Source of the DNA: Salinivirga sp035268865
Lineage (GTDB): Bacteria > Bacteroidota > Bacteroidia > Bacteroidales > Salinivirgaceae
Direction of reading: 5' to 3'
Length of the DNA stretch: 64,000 bases
Assembly (NCBI RefSeq): GCF_035268865.1
Contig: NZ_DATFKB010000042.1
Location: 1-64,000, forward strand
The notes under the pieces were generated by a model. It ran no database searches, was not told the origin of the DNA, and was given only the letters and a program-made list of their open reading frames with translations. Shown here piece after piece: positions 8,816 through 17,900 of the stretch. The translations under genes and the position numbers were made by a program. Each line of letters opens with the position of its first letter. Position 1 is the first letter of the stretch.

Positions 8816-10315
8816 ATGCCAAATGCATTAATTATAGGAACAGGACTTGGAGGCTTAACAGCCGCACTCAGACTATCCAGAAGAGGATACAAAGTCCATA
8901 TGGTTGAGCAATATCATCAGGCAGGTGGAAGACTTAATCAGCTTAAAAAAGATGGTTTTACTTTTGATATGGCTCCGTCGTTCTTCAGCATGAGTTATGA
9001 GTTTACTGAGTTCATAAACGATGCAGAAATCCCAATGCCATTTGAATTTATCGAGTTGGATCCACTTTATTCCGTAAATTTTCGCGACTCAGGTGAAACT
9101 TACAGAATTTACAAAAACCTCGACAAACTTGCCAATGAATTTAAGGCCGTAGAGCCTGATTTCAGGGAAAATATTGAGAAATACCTCAATTCAGCAGGAA
9201 AATTTTTTCACGATAGCACTGATCTGGTTATTAAACGGAATTTCAGGAACATTGCTGAATATATTATCACACTAGCAAGAGTCCCATGGGGACATGCACC
9301 TAAAATGCTACGTTCGTTCTGGAGCGAGGTTAGCAAATACTTTAGCTCCAGAGAAGTTAAAGAAACCCTTTCATTGGTGGCATTTTTCCTTGGAGCGACA
9401 CCATTCGACACGCCAGCTGTTTACTCCCTGCTATCTTACACAGAATTGGTACATGATGGCTACCACAATGTTAAGGGTGGAATGTATAAAATTGTAGACG
9501 GATTGGTAAAGGAGATGGAAAAACAGGATATCGATATTACTTTTCATACCTCTATTAAAAGCTTTGAAGCACAAGGTAGCAAAGTGACCGCATTTATTGA
9601 CCAAAACGATAAAAAATGGGAAGCTGACATATTTGTTGTTAATGCAGACGCTGCCGTATTCAGAAATAAAATAATGCACAAGAAATCATTCAGCACACCA
9701 AAGCTGGACAAACAAAAATGGACATTGGCCCCATTTACAATGTACCTGGGAATTGACAAAAAGTTACCGGAATTGGAACACCACTCCTACTTTTTGGGAG
9801 ATAACTTTAAAGAATATGCCAGCAAAATTTTCAAAAACAGCATCTCACTTGACAAACCTTACTATTACGTAACCAATGTATCAAAATACAATGAAGATTG
9901 CGCTCCAGAAGGACAGGAAGCAGTATTTATTCTTTGTCCGGTGCCTGATTTAAGGTATAAACCAGACTGGAACGACCAGGAAGAGTTGGCTGACAATATC
10001 ATAAGCGATTTAGGGAATCGGATCAAAACCAACATTAAAGATCACATTGTAAGCAAAACAATATATGCACCTCCCTTCTGGGAAAAAACATTTGGTTTAC
10101 ACAGGGGGAGCGGATTGGGCCTTGCTCACGACCTGAATCAAATTGGGGCCTTTAGACCTTCCAATGCAGATGAAGATTATGATAATGTTTATTATGTGGG
10201 CTCATCAACAGTACCTGGGACAGGATTACCGATGGCCGTTATTAGTTCTAAATTAGTTGTTGAACGTATAGAAAAAGACTATGGACCTGTACACAAAAAA
10301 CGCACTTCAGTGTAG
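8816..10315 (+). CDS. crtI: Phytoene desaturase
   Basis: This is a 499-residue FAD-dependent CrtI-type desaturase with N-terminal GTGLGGLTAALRLSRRG and C-terminal YYVGSSTVPGTGLPMAV, which form the dinucleotide-binding and substrate-channel ends of the family. FDMAPSFFSMS replaces the FDTGPT segment of proteobacterial CrtI, as is common in Bacteroidota. It desaturates 15-cis-phytoene towards lycopene at the membrane. It overlaps crtB by 35 bp, and the crtI-crtB pairing is the main reason to call this gene crtI and the divergent paralogue crtD. The two are clearly diverged paralogues, not a recent duplication. Confidence 0.88.
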   Translation: MPNALIIGTGLGGLTAALRLSRRGYKVHMVEQYHQAGGRLNQLKKDGFTFDMAPSFFSMSYEFTEFINDAEIPMPFEFIELDPLYSVNFRDSGETYRIYKNLDKLANEFKAVEPDFRENIEKYLNSAGKFFHDSTDLVIKRNFRNIAEYIITLARVPWGHAPKMLRSFWSEVSKYFSSREVKETLSLVAFFLGATPFDTPAVYSLLSYTELVHDGYHNVKGGMYKIVDGLVKEMEKQDIDITFHTSIKSFEAQGSKVTAFIDQNDKKWEADIFVVNADAAVFRNKIMHKKSFSTPKLDKQKWTLAPFTMYLGIDKKLPELEHHSYFLGDNFKEYASKIFKNSISLDKPYYYVTNVSKYNEDCAPEGQEAVFILCPVPDLRYKPDWNDQEELADNIISDLGNRIKTNIKDHIVSKTIYAPPFWEKTFGLHRGSGLGLAHDLNQIGAFRPSNADEDYDNVYYVGSSTVPGTGLPMAVISSKLVVERIEKDYGPVHKKRTSV

Positions 10316-11114
10316 TAGAAGAACCACACGCAATTATAGCACCTCTTTTTCCTTAGGGGTACGACTTCTGTCGAAAAAATACCGAATGCCAATTCATGGT
10401 ATTTATGGTTTTGTGCGATTTGCTGATGAAATTGTTGATACTTTTCATGAGCATGATAAAAAAAGATTATTGAAAGAATTTAGAGAAGATACGTACAAAG
10501 CAATTGAAGATAAAATTAGCACCAACCCAATACTGCACAGCTTTCAATATGTAGTAAACAAGTACAGTATAGAAAAAGAAACTATTGAGGCATTTTTAGA
10601 TAGTATGCAAATGGATCTGACCCACGAAGACTATAACAGCCAAACCTTTAAAAAATATGTCTACGGTTCAGCCGAAGTGGTTGGTCTTATGTGCTTAAGA
10701 GTTTTCACTGAAAACAACGCCAAAGAATACGAAAGACTGAAAGAGCCAGCAATGAAATTGGGAGAAGCATTCCAAAAAATTAATTTCCTGCGAGATTTAA
10801 GTAGCGACTACCTTGAAAGGAGCCGATCATATTTCCCGCAAATAGACCCTGCATCTTTCTCTGATGCCGACAAAGCTAAAATTGAAGAAGACATAGCTAT
10901 AGACTTCAATGAAGCTTATGAAGGAATTAAACGACTCAATAAAGATAGCCGGTTGGGAGTTTTTCTTGCCTATACATATTACAAAAAACTATTCTTAAAA
11001 ATCCGGCAAACAAAGGCAAAAAATATCATGTCGGAGCGCTACAGGATATCAAATACGCGTAAAATGGCACTGCTATTTAAAGGTTACATCAAACATAAAA
11101 TGAACCTGATTTAA
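10281..11114 (+). CDS. crtB: Phytoene synthase
   Basis: This 277-residue squalene/phytoene synthase family enzyme condenses two geranylgeranyl diphosphates to phytoene, the committed step of carotenoid synthesis. The first aspartate motif is DEIVD at residues 49-53 and the second is RDLSSD at 171-176, in the context NFLRDLSSDYLERSRSYFP. The start overlaps the end of crtI by 35 bp; the next in-frame Met would remove the N-terminal helix, so 10281 is preferred. The gene ends in a TTAA tetranucleotide shared with the stop of the convergent TPR gene. No GGPP synthase gene is present in the window. Confidence 0.93.
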   Translation: MDLYTKNALQCSRRTTRNYSTSFSLGVRLLSKKYRMPIHGIYGFVRFADEIVDTFHEHDKKRLLKEFREDTYKAIEDKISTNPILHSFQYVVNKYSIEKETIEAFLDSMQMDLTHEDYNSQTFKKYVYGSAEVVGLMCLRVFTENNAKEYERLKEPAMKLGEAFQKINFLRDLSSDYLERSRSYFPQIDPASFSDADKAKIEEDIAIDFNEAYEGIKRLNKDSRLGVFLAYTYYKKLFLKIRQTKAKNIMSERYRISNTRKMALLFKGYIKHKMNLI

Positions 11115-12955
11115 TTGACAATATTTGCCCTCAGTCTCCTTATATGCTTTCGCACAGTAGGCTGATAGATGCTCATTGGATAGTCCTTCAGTAGCGTTTT
11201 AAAAATATCGAAAGCCTTTGTTTCTTTCTTTAACTGTTCTTCGAACAAAATAGCTGCATGAAATCCGGCTGCGGCAGCAAAGGGTTCTTTTGTAAACTCT
11301 TCAAAAACGCGCATATATAAGCTTGTTGCCTCTTCATAATTCCCCCTGTCCCTTAGCAATTCAGCCTTATTCATAAGTACATCATCCAATACAGGGTGAT
11401 TCGGGTATTTAGTTATTAATGAATCAAGAATTTTTATTGCAACAGTGTCCTGGTGCTGACGCATAGCCAGTCTGGCTTTTGCAAACCTACAAAGGGCTGT
11501 TTGAACAGAATCCTCTGTTTGATTCTCTGAAATTTGCAAAGATAATTCTGCCGCGTCGTTGGCTATAAGTTTAGATGTACTGGCTTTTAATACATCGACC
11601 TGCCCGAGTGCCCATTGAAAATCACATTGATAAAAGGCCATCAACGCCTTTTTTAATTTAGCTTCATAGCCAATAGGGTTGTTTTTGAGGTCGCGCTCAA
11701 CAGCCGCATAAATTAGCGTAGCATCAAATATTTGCCCATCGACCAGTTTCACATCGGCTTCGAGTATCTTTACTTTATTCTCATCCATTATCGATAATTG
11801 CGGCAAATTAGCTGCTTTTTTAACCCAATATAAAGCAGAGTCTACCTGGTGCAAATAAAAAGCATAAAGCCGGGTAAGGTCAATATAAAAAGGCAACAAT
11901 CTGGCACCGGGCCGGCTATCATTAATAGCTTGCTGATATTTTTGAGCGAGTTCCGACATCTCAGCCTGTTCATATATGATGCCTTCCTCGACCTGGCTAA
12001 AGCGTGATTTCAAATAAAGATGTCGGGCCAAAATATAATACGACCCGGATTTGCCTTTACCCATCACATATTCAGCCCCTTGAGCCACGACATCATACTG
12101 ATTATTTTTTAAGGCCTTTTGTGTGATATCAATTATTCTGGAACCATTTTCATTATTTCTCCGGTCAAGTGCTTTTGCCTGCACCAATGCTTGCTGAAAT
12201 TCATCATCGTGCAAATGAGCCCATATAAGCAATTCATTAAAAACATCTCTGCCACTGTGTTTCTGACTCATTAAAAGCAGTCTGTCTTTCAACAATTCCG
12301 TAAGTGTATCATCAGTATCGCTATAAACTGCATGATTCAGCCTGTTTTTGACTGTATTCAAATATTGATCATTGACTGCAAGTAGCTCCAGATAAGCATC
12401 AATCATTTTTGGATAATTGCGCTGATAGTAATAAACATTGGCAAGTTCATAATTGAATTTATAATGCCTGTTTTGTTTTGCTCCTTCGAGATAAACCTCC
12501 TCGGCCCACCCAAATTGCCTTCGACTTATAAAAACATTAGCCAATTGTCGCATACGGTTTATATTATCACTAACAGCATCGATGATATCCTGATAGACAT
12601 CTGCAGCTTTTTTATCTTCGCCTTGTTGCTGATATATTTGTCCAAGCTCAACATGGGCATTCAAATCGTATGGATTCCTGCGTATATGCCTTTTGGCTAT
12701 CCGCTCAGCTTTGCGATAGTCTTCAACACCCATAAGCGATTGGATATAGTACCTGAAAAAGACAGTTGAAGAAGGTTGAATCTCATATAATTTCTCATAT
12801 AAAGACAATGCTTTGCCATACTCTTTATTACGTAAATATTCTCTTGCAAGCTCTATATCACTCCTACTTTGCCCTGATACCTGCAGTGCACCTGCAAAAA
12901 ACAAGGCAATAAAAGCAATAAGGGATAGGGCAAACAAACGCTTCTTAATGGTCAT
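11111..12955 (-). CDS. Exported tetratricopeptide-repeat protein
   Basis: The protein has 614 residues. A cleavable signal peptide is visible (basic MTIKKR, hydrophobic core, cleavage after SGQ or nearby). The mature protein is almost entirely helical repeats: TPR units around residues 32-130 (for example AREYLRNKEYGKALSLYEKLYEIQP), more in the middle, and a set near 500-610 with NYEEATSLYMRVFEEF. It probably acts as a periplasmic or outer-membrane scaffold; no catalytic domain is present. The gene is convergent with crtB and the two stop codons share 4 bp. A signal-peptide TPR protein next to a carotenoid cluster need not be functionally linked. Confidence 0.8.
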   Translation of the reverse strand: MTIKKRLFALSLIAFIALFFAGALQVSGQSRSDIELAREYLRNKEYGKALSLYEKLYEIQPSSTVFFRYYIQSLMGVEDYRKAERIAKRHIRRNPYDLNAHVELGQIYQQQGEDKKAADVYQDIIDAVSDNINRMRQLANVFISRRQFGWAEEVYLEGAKQNRHYKFNYELANVYYYQRNYPKMIDAYLELLAVNDQYLNTVKNRLNHAVYSDTDDTLTELLKDRLLLMSQKHSGRDVFNELLIWAHLHDDEFQQALVQAKALDRRNNENGSRIIDITQKALKNNQYDVVAQGAEYVMGKGKSGSYYILARHLYLKSRFSQVEEGIIYEQAEMSELAQKYQQAINDSRPGARLLPFYIDLTRLYAFYLHQVDSALYWVKKAANLPQLSIMDENKVKILEADVKLVDGQIFDATLIYAAVERDLKNNPIGYEAKLKKALMAFYQCDFQWALGQVDVLKASTSKLIANDAAELSLQISENQTEDSVQTALCRFAKARLAMRQHQDTVAIKILDSLITKYPNHPVLDDVLMNKAELLRDRGNYEEATSLYMRVFEEFTKEPFAAAAGFHAAILFEEQLKKETKAFDIFKTLLKDYPMSIYQPTVRKHIRRLRANIVN

Positions 12956-13023
12956 AATGTTTGATTAGCTTTTACTTTAACGAAAAGTAAATCAATGTAA
13001 TATTTATCCGGGTTGACTAAAAT

Positions 13024-13482
13024 TCACCTAATGCGATCGACAGAACGGACTAGTTCTTCGTCTTTTCTAATATACTTATTGGCAAACAAAATTAGTATCA
13101 CAAGTACAAATGGAATAAACAACGTAATGTGCGGCTTAATAGTCAATAATATTTCAAAATTTTGAAAATAGTTATAGACATGTGTTACACCAACTCCATA
13201 CCAAATAACGAGCAGAATTATTATTGCTTTACCGGTTTGAATTTGACGAATCCGCTTTTTAAAACTAAAAAGTTGATAAAGAATAAGAAAAGAAATGATG
13301 CCCGAAAGAATTAAAAACGGGTACAAAAGTGTAATTACCTCACCTGAATCACTTAAAAAACCTCTAACGGTAAAGATTAAATCATTTGATTCTGCTGGGA
13401 AAATGGCAATTGGCCAAACATAAATACCAAGAGAAATAATAAATGCTACTGATAAAAATATAGTTTGAATTCTCTGCAACAT
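13024..13482 (-). CDS. DUF4293 family four-helix membrane protein
   Basis: The protein has 152 residues with about four transmembrane segments and a short basic C-terminus. The N-terminus MLQRIQTIFL is the conserved start of the Bacteroidota DUF4293 family, whose function is unknown. The start is placed at 13482; an open frame continues upstream to 13584, but that part crosses the terminator of the preceding gene (13547-13579). The family is often found close to information-processing genes in this phylum, and here it lies between a TPR gene and the rpoC block. Confidence 0.8.
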   Translation of the reverse strand: MLQRIQTIFLSVAFIISLGIYVWPIAIFPAESNDLIFTVRGFLSDSGEVITLLYPFLILSGIISFLILYQLFSFKKRIRQIQTGKAIIILLVIWYGVGVTHVYNYFQNFEILLTIKPHITLFIPFVLVILILFANKYIRKDEELVRSVDRIR

Positions 13483-13546
13483 AAGTTTATAATTTAACTT
13501 TTGGAGGCGCAAATTAATAAATTCCTGCTTAAAAAAATCCAATATC

Positions 13547-13579
13547 AAAAAAAAAGCCGCCGGAAACATCAGGCGGCTT
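13547..13579 (-). terminator. Rho-independent terminator
   Basis: On the minus strand AAGCCGCC (13579-13572) and GGCGGCTT (13561-13554) form a perfect 8-bp GC-rich stem, followed by a run of nine T. It follows the stop of the lipoprotein gene (13599) by about 20 bp. Confidence 0.9.
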
Positions 13580-13598
13580 CTCATAAGTTAAATTTTCA

Positions 13599-14456
13599 TT
13601 ACATATCGTTAAAGCTCAAAACCAGATTAAGCTCCAGGTTCTGAGAAACAAAATTCAAATTAAAATATGAATTACAGGTAGGCTCGGTTAAAGTATTACC
13701 TCCAGAATCTACATGATATGTTAATGTCAATGTTGTTTCATTGTCTGTACCAACATAATTCTTTATTTGCTGCTCTCCATACATTATGTAATCACAATCT
13801 GGAGAAAAAACTAAAGTTTCTAAAATCTCTGCTGTATAGTTGGTTTGATTTGAGGTAATTCCCCGTGCACTTCCTGATACTTCATAGATGTCATCAGAAG
13901 CGATAGCAGGAGTATCAAAGCCCTCTGTCCAGGTCATTACGCGCTCACCAATCCATGTACTCTCAAGATTCCCATCCTGAATGGTAATTTCCTCTCCATC
14001 AGGGGTTGCAACGGTCATTGTAATCACGTCACCAATTGTCATAGAAAAGTTTAGTAGGCCATTATACACAATTGTTCCCTGGGTATAATTTATAAGCTCT
14101 GCAGTAGCAGAAATCTGTGAAAAATCATATAATGGAATCGTGTTGTATGTAATGATTATTTCACCATCCATATTGTCTACAGCGGAGAAATCAATGGTTA
14201 CTTGCAATGAATCGTTACTAATGCTGTATACAGGATTTTCATCAAAAGCTTTTTTACCTGACAGGTCTTCGTCTAAACCATAGGGATTCATAAGATTTGC
14301 AGAATTCATAACACCCTGCTCAGCTTTTGTATTGTCCTGAATGGGTTGTAAATCCTCCTCTGCCGGGGTTCCAATGCTTGTTTGGTCCTCTTCCTCGCAT
14401 GAAGAAAAGGCCAATACAAACAAAGGTATCAATAAAAGAAATCTAAATTTAATCAT
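13599..14456 (-). CDS. Hypothetical lipoprotein
   Basis: The protein has 285 residues. The N-terminus MIKFRFLLLIPLFVLAFSSC is a lipoprotein signal with Cys at residue 20, followed by an acidic EEEDQ stretch that is compatible with the surface-export signal reported for Bacteroidota lipoproteins. The remainder is predicted to be mostly beta strands, with alternating Thr/Val/Ile patterns. I recognise no family. It has its own terminator at 13547-13579 and is probably monocistronic. Location at the outer membrane is inferred. Confidence 0.7.
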   Translation of the reverse strand: MIKFRFLLLIPLFVLAFSSCEEEDQTSIGTPAEEDLQPIQDNTKAEQGVMNSANLMNPYGLDEDLSGKKAFDENPVYSISNDSLQVTIDFSAVDNMDGEIIITYNTIPLYDFSQISATAELINYTQGTIVYNGLLNFSMTIGDVITMTVATPDGEEITIQDGNLESTWIGERVMTWTEGFDTPAIASDDIYEVSGSARGITSNQTNYTAEILETLVFSPDCDYIMYGEQQIKNYVGTDNETTLTLTYHVDSGGNTLTEPTCNSYFNLNFVSQNLELNLVLSFNDM

Positions 14457-14546
14457 AATAAGCTATTTTTGGGGTTATGTTAACCAATATACGAATAATT
14501 AGTCTAATTGTTTTAAGTAATACCTTTGTTATTATATCATTAACAA

Positions 14547-14870
14547 TCATGCTTGTGCAGTAGGTCCGCCAAATCCCATTGGCATATCAGATTTTCCACC
14601 GCCTGATGATTTTATCGGACCGTTAACTGATTCGAATTTTTCGATATTATCTTTTAAGGCATTCATGAGCCTTTTGGCGTGTTCTGGGGTGAGCACAATT
14701 CTTGATTTTACTGGAGCCTTTGGCAAGCCAGGCATAACACGTACAAAATCAATTACAAATTCGGCAGGAGAATGTGTAATAACGGCTAAGTTTGAATAAA
14801 TACCTTCAGCAATATCTTCTTTTAGTTCAATATTTACCTGGTTCTGTTTTTTCTCATTTGATTGATTCAT
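14547..14870 (-). CDS. DUF3467 family protein
   Basis: The protein has 107 residues, with a conserved core from about 13 to 85 that contains YSNLAVITHSPAEFVIDF and the RIVLTPEHAKRLMNALKDNI helix, the hallmarks of DUF3467. The C-terminal tail is Gly/Met/Pro-rich. It sits immediately downstream of rpoC, a placement common in Bacteroidota, but a strong terminator separates it from rpoC. Function is unknown; the resemblance to phage-head-like small proteins is too weak to use. Confidence 0.85.
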   Translation of the reverse strand: MNQSNEKKQNQVNIELKEDIAEGIYSNLAVITHSPAEFVIDFVRVMPGLPKAPVKSRIVLTPEHAKRLMNALKDNIEKFESVNGPIKSSGGGKSDMPMGFGGPTAQA

Positions 14871-14931
14871 AATGGTCGTATTTAAGGTTTGATATAAAAG
14901 ATAAATGTAAGAAAAAGTGACTGAATAAAAT

Positions 14932-14964
14932 AAAAAAAGAGCACAACATCTTGTTGCGCTCTTT
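14932..14964 (-). terminator. Rho-independent terminator downstream of rpoC
   Basis: On the minus strand there is a 13-bp stem with one G-U pair (arms at 14964-14952 and 14948-14936) and a 3-nt loop, followed by a T-rich run. It ends the long rplK-rpoC operon 25 bp after the rpoC stop. Confidence 0.92.
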
Positions 14965-14988
14965 GTACCTATCTTGAAAAATTTCTAT

Positions 14989-17900
14989 TTAAGACTTTTG
15001 AGCCTCTTTCTTCGATTCTATGAGTTTATCGAACTCATCTTTTGAACCAACTAAAAGATCGTCAAACTTCCGTTGTCCTGTTCCAGCTGGTATCTTATGA
15101 CCCACAATAACATTCTCTTTAAGTCCCTCAAGGCCATCCTCTTTAGCCCTAATTGCGGCTTCATTTAATACTTTGGTGGTTTCCTGGAACGAGGCAGCAC
15201 TGATAAATGACTTGGTTTGAAGTGCGGCTTTAGTAATACCCTGCAATACCTGACTTGATGTTGCCGGAATTGCATCACGTACTTCTACCAATTTCATATC
15301 TTTACGCTTAAGCATTGAATTCTCTTCGCGCAATTGACGTAAACTAACGATCTGTCCCATCTTAAGGTTCTCAGAATCACCAGGCTCCTCAACAACTTTG
15401 CGACCATAGATCCAGTTATTTTCCTCCATAAAGGCAATCTTATCAACCTCTTGTTTTTCAAGGAACTTGGTATCACCAGGATCTACAATTACAACCTTAC
15501 GCATCATCTGACGTACGATTACCTCAAAGTGCTTATCATTAATTTTCACACCCTGCATACGATATACTTCCTGAACTTCATTCACAATATATTCCTGAAC
15601 CTTGGTTGGCCCCTGAACACTAAGAATATCAGCCGGTGTAATGGCTCCGTCAGAAAGTGGGATTCCCGCACGCACATAATCGTTTTCCTGTACCAGTATC
15701 TGTTTTGAAAGCGATACGAGATATTTCTTGGTCTGTCCGGCTTTAGATTTTACGATAACCTCACGGTTACCACGTTTTATTTTACCAAAGCTAACTTCAC
15801 CATCAATCTCTGCAACCACAGATGGGTTAGATGGGTTCCTGGCTTCAAATAGCTCTGTAACACGTGGAAGACCACCGGTAATATCTCCCGATTTACCTGC
15901 TGAACGTGGAATCTTAACAATGACCTGACCAACTTTAACTTTTTCGCCTTCCTCAACAGCAATGTGTGCGCCTACCGGAAGGTTATACATCTTGGTAACT
16001 TCCCCATCTTTATTAAGTACCTTAATCATGGGGTTTTTGGTCTTGTCTTTAGTTTCAGTAATTACTTTTTCGCGGAAACCAGTTTGCTCATCCATCTCTT
16101 CGCGGAATGTAATACCTTCAATTACATTTGTAAATGAAATACTACCCTCTGCTTCCGAAATAATAACTGCATTATATGGATCCCATTCACAGATCAGATC
16201 GCCCTTTTTCACCTTATCACCATCCTTGATATAGATTTTAGCTCCATAGGGTATAGTGTGAGTACTTAGCGCCAACTCTGTATTTTCATCAATAATGCGA
16301 AGTTCGCCCAAACGACCAATAACGATATGGTTCACATTACCAGAATCGTCTTTGTATTTGACCGTACGAAGCTCATCAATATTGGCTATACCATTATATC
16401 CAGCTACGATACTTGATTCTGCTGCAATATTTGATGCTGTACCACCCACGTGGAAAGTACGCAATGTAAGCTGTGTACCAGGCTCCCCAATTGATTGGGC
16501 AGCGATTACACCTACAGATTCACCAATTTGCACATCTCTGCCAGTTGCAAGGTTTCTTCCGTAACATTTACCGCAAACACCATGTTTCGATTCACATGTG
16601 AGTACAGAACGGATTTCAACCTGCTCCAAAGGAGATTCTTCAATTCTCGCGCCGATATCTTCAGTAATAATATCTCCTGCAGCCACCATCAGGTCTCCTG
16701 TTAATGGATGGTATACATCATTAAGGGCAGTACGACCAAGGATACGTTCATATAATGTTTCTACTACTTCCTGATTCTTTTTAATGGCAGTAGCCATAAG
16801 ACCACGCAATGTGCCGCAATCCTTCTCTCTAACAACAACATCTTGAGCAACATCCACCAAACGACGTGTAAGATAACCTGCATCGGCTGTTTTCAAAGCA
16901 GTATCGGCCAAACCTTTACGTGCACCGTGTGTCGAGATAAAGTATTCGAGAACAGACAAACCCTCCTTAAAGTTTGAAAGAATAGGGTTTTCAATAATCT
17001 CAGCACCTGTAGCACCACTTTTCTGGGGCTTGGCCATCAAACCACGCATACCAGAAAGCTGACGAATTTGTTCTTTTGATCCACGAGCACCAGAATCGAG
17101 CATCATAAACACAGAGTTGAAACCCTGGTTATCTGTACTCAACTGCTTCATCAGAATCTGAGTTAAACTGGCATTGGTGTGTGTCCAGATATCAATCACC
17201 TGATTGTAACGCTCATTATTTGTGATGAATCCCATGTTGTAGTTATTGGCTACCTCATCAGCCTGAGCATATCCTTCTTTAACAAGTTTTGCCTTTGCTT
17301 CTGGTATAATCACATCATCAAGGTTAAATGACAATCCTCCCTTGAACGACATTCTGTAACCCATGTCTTTAATATCATCTAGGAATTGAGCAGTAACGCT
17401 TGTTCCACTCAATTTATAGATATTTCCAATGATATCTCTAAGGGCTTTTTTGGTCAGAAGCTCGTTAATATATCCTGCATCAGCGGGTACAACTTCATTG
17501 AAAAGTACACGACCTACAGTGGTTTTAATGAGTTCTTCTTTAAAACTACCATCTTCCTGTTTAAGTTTGATACGTACTTTTATACCTGCATGAAGCGCTA
17601 CTTTTTCCTCATTGTAAGCAATTTTAACCTCTTCAGGTGAGTAAAAAGTGAGTCCTTCACCTTTAACTCCTTCGCGCTCTTTGGTAATGTAATACAGACC
17701 CAGAACCATATCCTGTGAAGGTACAGTAATAGGAGCGCCATTAGCAGGGTTCAGGATATTGTGTGAACCAAGCATTAACATTTGTGCCTCAAGAATGGCT
17801 TCATTACCAAGTGGTAAGTGCACTGCCATTTGGTCACCGTCAAAGTCGGCATTAAACGCAGTACATGCAAGTGGGTGCAACTGAATTGCTTTACCCTCAA

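Noticed and set aside
13483..13584. Longer start for the DUF4293 protein
   Set aside because: It runs across the terminator of the upstream gene, and the conserved family start MLQRIQ is at 13482.
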